Origin: an uncultured Acidimicrobiales bacterium
Lineage (GTDB): Bacteria; Actinomycetota; Acidimicrobiia; Acidimicrobiales; SZUA-35
DNA length: 64,000 nt
Assembly: GCA_938029215.1 (NCBI GenBank)
Contig: CALHFG010000093.1
Coordinates: 1-64,000, forward strand
Reading direction: 5' to 3'
The stretch's first letter is position 1. Every line of letters begins with the position of its first letter. Made by a program: the position numbers and the translations under genes. Under the pieces are notes generated by a model that did no database searches, had not been told where the DNA came from, and saw only the letters and a list, made by a program, of their open reading frames with translations. Positions 10,401 through 19,333 of this stretch are shown here, piece after piece.

Positions 10401-13400
10401 AGCCTGCATGCGCTCGGCATATGGGGCGACATGGACGCAATGCGCGCCGACATCGCCGACTGCCGGATGATGACCTACGAACTGGGTGTCGACTTCGCCG
10501 CCATCGCGCGAGCCTGGGGCACCGAACACGCCGACTGGGCGATGTGGAACGTGTTGGCACCGCGAGCCGAAGTGGAAGCGGCGGTTAGCGCGGAAGATCG
10601 TGTCCATATCGCGATCATCAACACCGAGACCGACCTCGTCATCGGTGGCGATTCCGATCGTTGTGATGCCGTTGTTGCGGCCCTAGGTGCCCGTCGATGC
10701 CGACCGGTTGGCTACAACCTGGCGTGTCACGTGCCAGAAGTTGCCGCAGCCTTCCATCAGCCCTGGGTCGACGTCCACACCCGGGCGGTGACGCCCCAAC
10801 CCGGGCTCCGGGTGTACTCCAACGGCGTCAACGGTGCCTACGAGGTGAGCACCGAGGCGTGCGCCGACGCAATCACCCGCCAAGCGGAAACCACGCTCGA
10901 CTTTCCGGCCACCATCGATGCTGCATATGCCGACGGGGTTCACGTGTTCGTCGAACATGGTCCCGCCGGCGCCTGCACGAACTTCATTGGTCAAATCCTC
11001 GCCGGCCGGCCCCACCTTGCGGTTCAGCTGGACCGGCGAGGGCGAAACGTCCAGCAGGTGTATGACGCCGCTGCCGCGCTGCTTGCCGCCGGAGTCGACG
11101 TCGATCACCGAGCCCTCGGCGATCGGCTGCGGGCTACACCACCCGCGGAGTCCGATGCAGACGGACCCGTCATGGCGTTCCCAGCCCATCCCGACCCGGT
11201 CCGCCTCCCGCCTCGCCCGACCGCCGCTGTTGCTGGGCAGTCGCAGCAGGCTGGGCAGTCGCAGCAGGCTGGGCGAGCACAAATTCATCAGGCTTCGACG
11301 CCACCTGTTAGGAGAACTGAGACATCAATGAACGGCTCGCCTGCACAGCTCATGGCCCCCGCGCCGACCCTCCCGTCGGTCTTTTCACCGGTCCCGCCCA
11401 TCGGGCCAGACGACAAGCCAGATCCTGTTGACCCTCACCACGATGCGGCGGTTGTCATCCAACAGCATGTCGACACCGCAGCCGGTTTGCATAGTCAATT
11501 TCTTCAGCAGCAAGCGGCGATACACCAACAGTTTCTCCAGATGAGAGCAGCGCTCCCGTCGATCGATGCCGATGCGGAGATCCACCCCCACCAGCCGGTA
11601 ACCCTTCCTCCTCCAGCCGCAACGCCGCCGACGGTCACACCGCCTCGCGAGCCCAAGACGGATTCGAAAACCGGTCCGCAGTGGAACAAGGAGCAGCTGA
11701 AGATTCATTCGTCCGGTCGGATCGCCGACCTCTTTGGGCCGATGTTCGAGCCCCAGTCTGCCCGCACGATCCAGTGTCGAATGCCGGAGCCGCCCTTGCT
11801 TTTGGCCGACCGAGTCACCGGACTTGTGGCAGACCCTGGTGTCCTAGGCAAAGGGACCATTTGGACCGAGACCGACGTGCACGCCGATTCGTGGTATCTG
11901 AACGACGGCTACATGCCGGCCGGTTTCATGATCGAAAGCGGTCAGGCTGACCTGATGCTCATTAGCTATATGGGCATCGACCTTCCCGGAGTCGGTGCGG
12001 TCGCCACCGAAGCCGAACGTTCCTATCGACTTTTGGGATGCACCCTTACCTACCACGGCGACCTTCCATCACCCGGCGAGACACTCGAGTATGAGATTCG
12101 GATCACCGGACACGCACAACACGGCGGCATCCGGATCTTCTTCTTCGAGTACGACTGCACCGTGAACGGCGAGCCGCGGTTGACCGTCCGCGACGCGCAA
12201 GCCGGCTTTTTCAACGCGACCGAACTCGCTGAAGCGTTAGGGGTTCTGTGGACTCCCGAGACCGGTCGCGCCGACCTACGTCCGGATGCCCGCGTCGACC
12301 CGCCTGCGATCACCGGTACCAAGTCGTCGTTCTCTCGCAGCGATGTTGTGGCCTTCAGCGAAGGTCGAGTGGTCGAATGCTTCGGCCCCGAGTATGCATG
12401 GACCCACACCCACACTCGAACGCCCAGCATTCAGTCCGGCCCCCAGCTCTTCATCGACGAAGTCACTCAGTTCGACCCCATGGGAGGGCCCTGGGGTCGA
12501 GGGTTCATGCGTTGTGAAACGACGATTGCCGACGACGCGTGGTTCTTCGACGGCCACTTCAAGAACGATCCGTGCATGCCCGGCAACTTCATGGTCGAAG
12601 CTTGCATTGAAGCCCTTTCGTTCTATCTGGCCGGCTTGGGGTTCACCGCCCAACGCGACGGTTGGCGATTCCAGCCCCTGCCCGATCAGCCGTTTGAATT
12701 GAAGTGTCGGGGTGAGATCAATCCCCAAACCAATCACGTTGCCTACGAGGTGCATGTGGAAGAGGTCCACGCCGGTCCTCACCCAACGGTCATTTGCGAT
12801 GTGGTGGGATATGTCGACGGCAAAGCTGCGTTTCATGCTCACCGCATCGGTGTGGAGCTGGTGCCGGATTGGCCGCTCACCTCAATGCCAGAACTGTATG
12901 AGCACGTGGTTGAGCCCGGGCCGGTCGCCACCGATTCTGAAGGTTTCCCATTCGATTGGAAGGCCATGATTTCCTGCGCCTGGGGTCGGCCTTCGGAGGC
13001 ATTCGGTTCGATGTACCGAATGTTCGACGGAACCCGCCGCTCGCCGCGGCTGCCCGGCGAGCCGTACCACTTCATCAGTCGAATTACCGAGGTGAACGGG
13101 GAGCTAAACGTCTGCGAAGCAGGAATGAAGATCGTCTGCGAATACGACATTCCCGACGACGCGTGGTACTTCGATGAAAACGGCACCGAGACAATGCCGT
13201 TTGCTGTGCTCCTCGAGGCGGCGCTGCAGCCCTGTGGATGGGTTGCGTCCGCTGTAGGTTCGTCCACCGGGTACGAGGACGACATGTTGTTCCGAAATCT
13301 CGACGGAACAGGAACCTTGGTTGACGAACTAACGCGGACCGCTGGCACGCTGACCACTCGGGTCGAGCTAACAAGTGTTTCTGTTGCTGGTGGCATGGTC

Positions 13401-15860
13401 ATCGAGGGGTTCGACGTCGAGTGTCTCCTGGGGGACCGGGTGGTCTACCGGATGGACACCGTCTTCGGCTTCTTCCCCCCGGATGCCTTCGACAATCAAG
13501 TGGGGCTCCCGATCACGGACGTTCATCGAGCCCGCCTCAACTCGAGCGGCCCCCATAGTCACACGGTCGATCTCACGGTGGAACCCGAGCGATACGTGGG
13601 GGGCTCGGCTCGCCTGGCCGCCCCGATGCTGCGAATGCTCGATCGCGCCACGCACGTTCGGGGAGCGGGCGCAGCCGGCCTAGGAGTGGTTCGCGGCGAG
13701 AAGGACGTCGACATAACCGAATGGTTTTTCAAGGCCCACTTTTTCCAAGACCCGGTGCAACCGGGATCGCTGGGAATCGAAGCCCTCCTCCAGCTGCTGC
13801 AGTTCTTCATGCTCGACACCAACATGGCAGCGCCGGGCGCAGAGTTCGAACCGATCATGTTGGGCACGCCAATGTCGTGGAAGTATCGCGGTCAGGTCAC
13901 CCCAAAGAATTCGCTGATCTCTTCAACGATGGAGATCACCGAGGTCGGAAGCGACGAGCGCGGTCCCTTCGTTATCGGCACCGGTTCCCTCTGGTGCGAC
14001 GGCCTCCGAATTTACGAGGTTTCGAACATGGGTATGCGTCTCAAGGATGTGCCCTCGCCCGACTCGCGCTTTGAGCTCAGAAGTGATGTGCCACTCGATC
14101 ACGCAAAGCATGCGCTTCGTACGTATTGGCAGCCTCGGCGAGCCACGCCAACCGACTGGCTGGGCGATGACCTGATGGATGGTCTCGTCGATCGGTACGT
14201 CAACCGAATCATCATGCCGAGTCCGGAGTCGCTGGACAAGCTCCAGGGTCGGTCGGTCATCTTTCTTGCCAACCATCAGGTCCAGATCGAGTCGCTCATC
14301 GTTTCGAACCTGCTGCCAGCCCTCACGGGCGTGAGCATGACCACGGTGGCGAATGCCAAGCATCAACGGCGATGGATTGGACAAGTAATCGAGAACCTCG
14401 ACTCGTTCCCCGGAGCCACCGCCGTTGATCAGATCGCCTATTTCGATCAATCCCGACCCGACACGATGCTGGACCTCATCGATTTGGTCCGCCAACGAAT
14501 GCTTGCCGGGCCGTACTCGTTCTTTGTGCACATCGACGGAACCCGATCCCAGAGCTGTCGAACACCCACCCAACGGTGTAGTTCGGTCTTCATCGATCTT
14601 GCAATGGAGATGAACGTTCCGATCGTCCCCATGCGATTCACCGGTGGTCTCCCGGTTGAACCGATCGCAGGCAAGTCCGAGTTTGGCGTAGGTCATCGAC
14701 CCCAGGATTACTGGCTGGGGGAGTTCATCGAGCCCGACACCTTGCGCTCCATGCCACTTCGACAACGCGTCGATCACATCGTTGGAGCAATCAACGACCT
14801 GGCCATGCCGAACGCTGTCGAGCAGCCGCTGCTGCCCGATCCCGAGTTTGCCGAGACGGTTCAACAATGGCAGCTCGAGTCGGGAACCGGGGAGGTGTTC
14901 GCCGCGATGTGGACCCTTCTGTCCCAGCAAGTAAGTCCTGGTCCTGACACCCGAGCTCTCGTGGAAGCCGCGCGTTCGGGCGTACTTCGCTCCGACGGTA
15001 CCGAGCGGGGTGATTGGCTAGCGAGGACCGGCAAGCTGTTTCTCGGAATGGATCGATCGACCACGACCTCGCATCGAATTGTGGTGAACCGAACCAGTCA
15101 CCCGCACCTGGCCGATCACGCGATCAACGACGTACCCGTCGTTCCGGTTGTATACGCGCTGGAGTGGTTCGCCCGTCAGGCCAACCAGCACCTGCGGGGG
15201 TACGGGTTGGCCGAGCTCACCGGTCTGAAGGTTCTCAAGGGCATTGTCGCCCCTCACTTCTTTGCCGACGGTGACCTGCATCTCCTTGTTTCCGCAACGA
15301 CGGTGAAAGCCGCCGATGAACCGGTCTTGCTATTGGAACTCGCCGACGAGATCAGCGGGAGAGTTCACTATCGGTGCTCGGCACGGCTAACACCAGATGG
15401 CGGAACCGTTGCATCACCGATTACCGATCGAGCATTCACCAGCCCGACCGCTTCGTCGGGCCTATCCCACTACTCCACCGGTGTGCTCTTTCATGGCCCG
15501 GCGTTCCACGTAATCACCGCCGCTCCCGTCGTTGCAGCCGATGGAATGCATGCGTCGATGGTCGGTCTCCTCGGCCGAGGTTGGCCATCGGAAGCGTGGG
15601 TCTCGGACCCAGCGCTACTCGACGGTGGCTTGCAACTTGCGCTTCTGTGGACCGATCACCTGTTGGGCGGGCCGTCGCTACCTACGTCGGTCGGTGCAGT
15701 TCGAATCTTCGGTGGTCCCGTCGAAGGGCCGGTGGCTGCGACCCTCACGGCTCGGAGTTCAAATGCCAACCGGGCGATCTGCGACGTTTCGTTCAAAACC
15801 GGCACGGGCGTGTTGGTGGCGGAGATGATTGGCGTCGAAACCCACCGGCTCCTTGCCTGA
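7422..15860 (+). CDS. pfaC: PUFA synthase subunit, PfaC/Pfa3-like: KS - CLF - AT - two double-hotdog FabA-like DH regions - AGPAT (PlsC-like) - C-terminal PKS_DH-like domain
   Basis: KS (ALDAACASSLYAIKLA, ECHATGT, GSLKSNLGHLITAAG); CLF with the active-site Cys replaced (FTVSSEERSGIDAINLA); AT (LGFVYTAAGAAYTGMG, GYSSGETNSLHALGI); FabA-like DH motifs (GHFKNDPCMPGNFMVEA, AHFFQDPVQPGSLGIEALLQ); PlsC-like (FLANHQVQIESLIVSNLL, FVHIDGTRS, VPIVPMRFTGG); PKS_DH-like C-terminus (LADHAINDVPVVPVVYALEWFARQ, FHGPAFHVI, DPALLDGGLQLALLW). Overlaps the upstream gene by 4 nt. Confidence 0.92.
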   Translation: MTRGNNPPEEDLVVPFPPVAIVGRACLLPGASSPEELWDAVVNGRDLVGTVPADRWGMAPADVLSNSPQPDRTWSDRGGYVEGFDKIFSPDGFRVPAGDIAGLDPVFQWTLHTAREALRDAGHSEADPARFGAVFGNLSFPSAQMAAFTQAVTIEGLAGYGPEALDAANLQTPDARNRFTSGLPALILERALGLGSGAVALDAACASSLYAIKLACDRLHDGSADLMLAGAVNSADDLCIHLGFSALTALSRTGQSRPFNNQADGLVPAEGCGFVALKLLDSARADGDTIHGIIRGVGLSNDGRGRGLLVPSSDGQTRAISQAIDQAGIDPATVSLLECHATGTQVGDRTEIASSAEVYRQCSGLPIGSLKSNLGHLITAAGVAGLIKVLEAMRHQTRPPTLHVERPIPEVKGSPFRLLADAEPWDRTLTNAGVLRAGVSAFGFGGNNAHLIVEEPGEACTPEPLAPERPSAPIAIVGIGVTAAAAVGRASFADALISQRACLDDDGQGSMDAVSLALKGQKFPPNDLKKTLTQQLAMLQVTDEAIADAGPLPNASTGVYVGMGTDPEAARFGVRWRLATMAKHWGADDDWLAVARDEVGSPLDAAGVLGTMPNIVANRLNSQHDLAGPSFTVSSEERSGIDAINLAARALRVGEIDAALVGAVDLSCEPVHQVASDACLPPDRQTPGDAAVMLILKRLDDAERDQNTVYAVLTDGRTDRSGRPQSDRPDLQLGLADGARSVNHLFGHAHAASGLLHVAAAAISLHHRVEPGNAPLLPSNPGTGTGLAPGVGPRTASVVVDAMDGIMSSSILLAEASNHPAPSSVAPPTVHVFSGRDAAEVVRNARAGLESDGGPARLVVIADGVTQRAERIERGCDHIEHGNPAGVGVHFQASPISGELGFVYTAAGAAYTGMGEQLLRAMPELVDPVGERFPLRDMAGWVYGEGAAADRQTSPDDYLWGSSLLCQAHTVLSRDVLKLQPTAAIGYSSGETNSLHALGIWGDMDAMRADIADCRMMTYELGVDFAAIARAWGTEHADWAMWNVLAPRAEVEAAVSAEDRVHIAIINTETDLVIGGDSDRCDAVVAALGARRCRPVGYNLACHVPEVAAAFHQPWVDVHTRAVTPQPGLRVYSNGVNGAYEVSTEACADAITRQAETTLDFPATIDAAYADGVHVFVEHGPAGACTNFIGQILAGRPHLAVQLDRRGRNVQQVYDAAAALLAAGVDVDHRALGDRLRATPPAESDADGPVMAFPAHPDPVRLPPRPTAAVAGQSQQAGQSQQAGRAQIHQASTPPVRRTETSMNGSPAQLMAPAPTLPSVFSPVPPIGPDDKPDPVDPHHDAAVVIQQHVDTAAGLHSQFLQQQAAIHQQFLQMRAALPSIDADAEIHPHQPVTLPPPAATPPTVTPPREPKTDSKTGPQWNKEQLKIHSSGRIADLFGPMFEPQSARTIQCRMPEPPLLLADRVTGLVADPGVLGKGTIWTETDVHADSWYLNDGYMPAGFMIESGQADLMLISYMGIDLPGVGAVATEAERSYRLLGCTLTYHGDLPSPGETLEYEIRITGHAQHGGIRIFFFEYDCTVNGEPRLTVRDAQAGFFNATELAEALGVLWTPETGRADLRPDARVDPPAITGTKSSFSRSDVVAFSEGRVVECFGPEYAWTHTHTRTPSIQSGPQLFIDEVTQFDPMGGPWGRGFMRCETTIADDAWFFDGHFKNDPCMPGNFMVEACIEALSFYLAGLGFTAQRDGWRFQPLPDQPFELKCRGEINPQTNHVAYEVHVEEVHAGPHPTVICDVVGYVDGKAAFHAHRIGVELVPDWPLTSMPELYEHVVEPGPVATDSEGFPFDWKAMISCAWGRPSEAFGSMYRMFDGTRRSPRLPGEPYHFISRITEVNGELNVCEAGMKIVCEYDIPDDAWYFDENGTETMPFAVLLEAALQPCGWVASAVGSSTGYEDDMLFRNLDGTGTLVDELTRTAGTLTTRVELTSVSVAGGMVIEGFDVECLLGDRVVYRMDTVFGFFPPDAFDNQVGLPITDVHRARLNSSGPHSHTVDLTVEPERYVGGSARLAAPMLRMLDRATHVRGAGAAGLGVVRGEKDVDITEWFFKAHFFQDPVQPGSLGIEALLQLLQFFMLDTNMAAPGAEFEPIMLGTPMSWKYRGQVTPKNSLISSTMEITEVGSDERGPFVIGTGSLWCDGLRIYEVSNMGMRLKDVPSPDSRFELRSDVPLDHAKHALRTYWQPRRATPTDWLGDDLMDGLVDRYVNRIIMPSPESLDKLQGRSVIFLANHQVQIESLIVSNLLPALTGVSMTTVANAKHQRRWIGQVIENLDSFPGATAVDQIAYFDQSRPDTMLDLIDLVRQRMLAGPYSFFVHIDGTRSQSCRTPTQRCSSVFIDLAMEMNVPIVPMRFTGGLPVEPIAGKSEFGVGHRPQDYWLGEFIEPDTLRSMPLRQRVDHIVGAINDLAMPNAVEQPLLPDPEFAETVQQWQLESGTGEVFAAMWTLLSQQVSPGPDTRALVEAARSGVLRSDGTERGDWLARTGKLFLGMDRSTTTSHRIVVNRTSHPHLADHAINDVPVVPVVYALEWFARQANQHLRGYGLAELTGLKVLKGIVAPHFFADGDLHLLVSATTVKAADEPVLLLELADEISGRVHYRCSARLTPDGGTVASPITDRAFTSPTASSGLSHYSTGVLFHGPAFHVITAAPVVAADGMHASMVGLLGRGWPSEAWVSDPALLDGGLQLALLWTDHLLGGPSLPTSVGAVRIFGGPVEGPVAATLTARSSNANRAICDVSFKTGTGVLVAEMIGVETHRLLA
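11232..11267. repeat. 18-bp perfect tandem repeat (gctgggcagtcgcagcag x2, plus partial third) in the AT-DH linker
   Basis: Encodes AGQSQQAGQSQQAGRAQ. Confidence 0.85.
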
Positions 15861-15912
15861 GCGGCCATCGGTCAGAAATAAAGTGCGATCACTTTCGACC
15901 CGTTGAAAGAGT

Positions 15913-18060
15913 GTGGATAATCGCATCTCTCGTTTCGTCATCGGCATGTTGCTTTGCCTGGCCATGACCGTTGTTGCCGTTCCGCCTGCTGACGCAGTCG
16001 ATGGGCTAGCGATTCGGTCGACCACATCGTTCGTTGTTGACCCCGTCGACGAGTCGATTCGAGTCGACGCTACGTATTCGGTCACCAACGTGACACCGGA
16101 CCGACGGACGAGCCGCGGTATCACCCAGTACTACTACAGCGGACTGTCGGTGCCCGTGCCGGCGGAAGCGGTGGATGTCGGCGCCGTTCGGTCCGACGGT
16201 CGTACGCTCAATGTGAGCTTCGATGAAGAGGACGCCGATCAGTTCAGTCGGTTTGCTGCAGTCTCGTTCGGACGCAATGTGTTCTATCGAAAGACCACGA
16301 CCTTCACGGTGTCATACCGGTTGCCATCGGGGGCGGCGCGATCGGACGACTCGGGCGTCCGAGTCAATCCGGCTTACGCCGTTTTCGGCGCCTACGGCGT
16401 CGGCGACCCCAATGCGGTGACGGTCCGGGTTGAAGTGCCGGCCGACTTTGATGTGACGGTCGAGGGAGGATCGGCTGAACTCGTAGAACAGGATGGTGTA
16501 AAGGTCTACGAGGTTGCCGACATCGAAAACCCGGAGGACTTTTTCCTGTTCGTGGTGGCTCGAAACGATGACGCCCTGTCACGTCGGGTGGTCGACATCG
16601 GTGACGATCGCAAGGTAGAGATTCTGCACTGGCCCGGCGACACCGAGTGGGCAGACTTCGTTGAGAACGAACTCGAGACAGGCTTCGTGGAGTTACAGGA
16701 ACTGATCGGGCAACCGTTTGAGGACCAGAACCTGGAGATTATCGAGTCGGTCGATCCCTCCCTGCAGGGCTATGCCGGCTGGTATATCCCCGAAGACGAG
16801 TTGATCGAGGTCAGTGAGGATCTTGACCGATCGCTGATCTTGCACGAACTCTCCCACGCCTGGTTCAACGGCGATCTCTTTCAGGAACGTTGGATCACCG
16901 AAGGCCTGGCCGAGGAGTACTCCAGCCGCGCCTTGGAGGCATCCGGGGAGCGGCTTGACTGGCCAGCAGCCCCGTGGGGCAGTGAGAAGGACCGTCAGCA
17001 GCTGAACCGGTGGAACCCCTTTGTCGTCCCCGAAGACGAGCGTTTCGAGGTCGAACGCTATGGCTACAACACGTCCTGGTACGTCATTCGCCAACTCACC
17101 GATGAGATTGGCGTGGAGGCCATGAGCGAAGTCATCGATTCGGTGATGGACGGTGTCACGGCCTATCCAGGCGATGGCGAGGCCGAACCAGCGACCGGAA
17201 TCGACAACAACTGGCGCCGCTTCCTGGATCTTCTCCAAGAGCAGGAGGAGTCTGAAGAAGCCGAGGATCTCTTCAGGAAGTTCGTGGTCACCGATTCTCA
17301 GAAGACCGTTCTCGATCGACGAGCTGAAGTGAGGCTCCGCTACCAGGAGGTGCAGACCGAGGGGGCTGAATGGGCACCCCCGGTTGGTCTTCGGGAACTC
17401 ATGACTATTTGGAGGTTCGTTGATATCGACGACAGTTTCGACGCGATTTCGGAAACTCTCGCCGCCCGAGACCAGCTAGCCGAACAAAGCAACCCGTTGG
17501 AATTGACCGTCCCCGCGTCGCTCGAGGCGAGCTATGAAGGCGCCGAGGAGGTCGAGGACCTCGTCGATCTCACCGCCGAACTCCAAGGGTACGAACTGGC
17601 GGCGGGAACGATTGCGACCGCCGAAGCCGAGATGGCTGCTGACCGCGGGGTCATCGAACGCATCGGTCTCATCGACACCGACTACAACCCTTTGCTGCAG
17701 TCGGCCCGGTCGAGCTTCGAGGCAGGTTCTCCCCAGTCTGCAATCGGCGACGCTGAGAACTTGATCGCCGGGTTTGCGGCCGCCCAAGAACGCGGCACGG
17801 AACGGACGCTCTATGCGGGGGCTGCGCTGCTCGCCTTCGGGATGCTGGTTCTCGCGGCTGTGATATGGCGCCGACGGCGACGGACGCCAGAAGATGAGAG
17901 CGCTCCGAATTCAACGTTGGTCGAGGACAAGATTGGGGCAACGGCGACGGAGGTTCCGGCTATGGAACCGGCGAGTTCTTGGGTAGCTCCGGAACTGTCG
18001 GCCTCGTTTGGGACCACACCACGCGAGCCGGGCGGCGCACCCCCCTCTAGCGGGAGCTAG
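15913..18060 (+). CDS. Secreted/membrane-anchored zinc peptidase-like protein (HELSHAW motif), C-terminal TM helix
   Basis: N-terminal signal-like hydrophobic segment, LILHELSHAWFNGDLFQERWITEGLAEEYSS, C-terminal TM followed by WRRRRR. Confidence 0.7.
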   Translation: MDNRISRFVIGMLLCLAMTVVAVPPADAVDGLAIRSTTSFVVDPVDESIRVDATYSVTNVTPDRRTSRGITQYYYSGLSVPVPAEAVDVGAVRSDGRTLNVSFDEEDADQFSRFAAVSFGRNVFYRKTTTFTVSYRLPSGAARSDDSGVRVNPAYAVFGAYGVGDPNAVTVRVEVPADFDVTVEGGSAELVEQDGVKVYEVADIENPEDFFLFVVARNDDALSRRVVDIGDDRKVEILHWPGDTEWADFVENELETGFVELQELIGQPFEDQNLEIIESVDPSLQGYAGWYIPEDELIEVSEDLDRSLILHELSHAWFNGDLFQERWITEGLAEEYSSRALEASGERLDWPAAPWGSEKDRQQLNRWNPFVVPEDERFEVERYGYNTSWYVIRQLTDEIGVEAMSEVIDSVMDGVTAYPGDGEAEPATGIDNNWRRFLDLLQEQEESEEAEDLFRKFVVTDSQKTVLDRRAEVRLRYQEVQTEGAEWAPPVGLRELMTIWRFVDIDDSFDAISETLAARDQLAEQSNPLELTVPASLEASYEGAEEVEDLVDLTAELQGYELAAGTIATAEAEMAADRGVIERIGLIDTDYNPLLQSARSSFEAGSPQSAIGDAENLIAGFAAAQERGTERTLYAGAALLAFGMLVLAAVIWRRRRRTPEDESAPNSTLVEDKIGATATEVPAMEPASSWVAPELSASFGTTPREPGGAPPSSGS

Positions 18061-18118
18061 TCGGCCAGCGCCAGTCGAATAGTTTCCGGTCCTGACGGGG
18101 CTCGGCGTAGTCTCTTGC

Positions 18119-19333
18119 ATGAGCGAATTGTCGGCAGAGATTGCGGTCATAGGTCTGGGTCTCATCGGCTCGGCGGCTATGAGGCACCTGGTGCTCGCTG
18201 GCAGATCTGTGGTCGGCATCGGTCCGGCGGAACCGGCCGACTGGGCCGTCCACGACGGACCATATGCGAGCCACTATGACAACGGGCGTATCACCAGACG
18301 CCTGGACGCTCGCCGAGAGTGGGCGATCCTCGCTCGCCGAGCGATCGAGCAGTACTCCACGATCGAAGCAGAATCAGGCATCGCATTTCACAACCCGGCC
18401 GGCCTCACGTTTGTACGCAAAGACCCCGAGGGCATAGCCAACCAGCGTGATGTTATTGATCACCTTGGATTGCCGGTGACCATTGGGAAAACCGAATTAG
18501 GCGACGGACCCCGCCATTACTCCTTCCCGGACAACTGGACAACCCTCACCGAACCAGCTCCGGCCGGCGCCATCGATCCTCGGGCGATGGTTAGGGCCCA
18601 AGTGATCGCCTCCGAGCGTCACGGCGCCACCGTCGTCGGGGAGCCCGCCCGTGTGCTTCGCCGAAGTGAATCAGGGTGGCGGATCGAAACGGCAACGAGC
18701 ACCGTTGAGGCCAGTTCGGTACTGCTTGCCACGGGCGCCTACCTACAGGACCTCCACGATCTGGAGGTTCAGGCCAGCGTTCGACCCGAAGCCGTCATTC
18801 TCGGCAGGATCTCCGACGGCGAGGCGGAGCGGTTGTCGGACCTCGAATCAGTCATCTATCTGCTTGACCACCCGCAGATCGACGACGTCTACGTGTGTCC
18901 GCCGGTGCGGTATCCCGATGGTCACGTTCACATCAAAATGGGAGGTTCACACACCGCCGCCCGCGAGATGACCACGGAGTTGGCCAAACGAAAGTGGATG
19001 GCTGGTTCCGATGCCGACGAGCAGTTGTCCGTCATGACCGAGGTCCTGACCACGATCTTGCCCGACGTGGCATTCGAGTCCTTCCAGATGAAGCCCTGTC
19101 TCATAACCGACACCGCCTCAGGTCTTCCCTACGTGGACATTCTCGCCCGAGGTCTCTACATGGCTGCTGGGGGAAACGGCCACGCCGCAAAGAGTGCCGA
19201 CGGGATTGGCGCGCTCGCGTCGGAGCTCATTTTGAACGAGGGTGGCTGGACCGATCCTGAACTGGCGAGGGACGCCTTTGCGGTTCGACTCGGCTCATGG
19301 TCGCCGAGCGAGGGCTCACGCCACGGCAACTGA
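18119..19333 (+). CDS. FAD-dependent oxidoreductase (DAO / sarcosine oxidase-like family)
   Basis: N-terminal Rossmann pattern IAVIGLGLIGSAAMRHLVLAGRSVVGI and C-terminal GLYMAAGGNGHAAKSADGIG. Confidence 0.85.
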   Translation: MSELSAEIAVIGLGLIGSAAMRHLVLAGRSVVGIGPAEPADWAVHDGPYASHYDNGRITRRLDARREWAILARRAIEQYSTIEAESGIAFHNPAGLTFVRKDPEGIANQRDVIDHLGLPVTIGKTELGDGPRHYSFPDNWTTLTEPAPAGAIDPRAMVRAQVIASERHGATVVGEPARVLRRSESGWRIETATSTVEASSVLLATGAYLQDLHDLEVQASVRPEAVILGRISDGEAERLSDLESVIYLLDHPQIDDVYVCPPVRYPDGHVHIKMGGSHTAAREMTTELAKRKWMAGSDADEQLSVMTEVLTTILPDVAFESFQMKPCLITDTASGLPYVDILARGLYMAAGGNGHAAKSADGIGALASELILNEGGWTDPELARDAFAVRLGSWSPSEGSRHGN

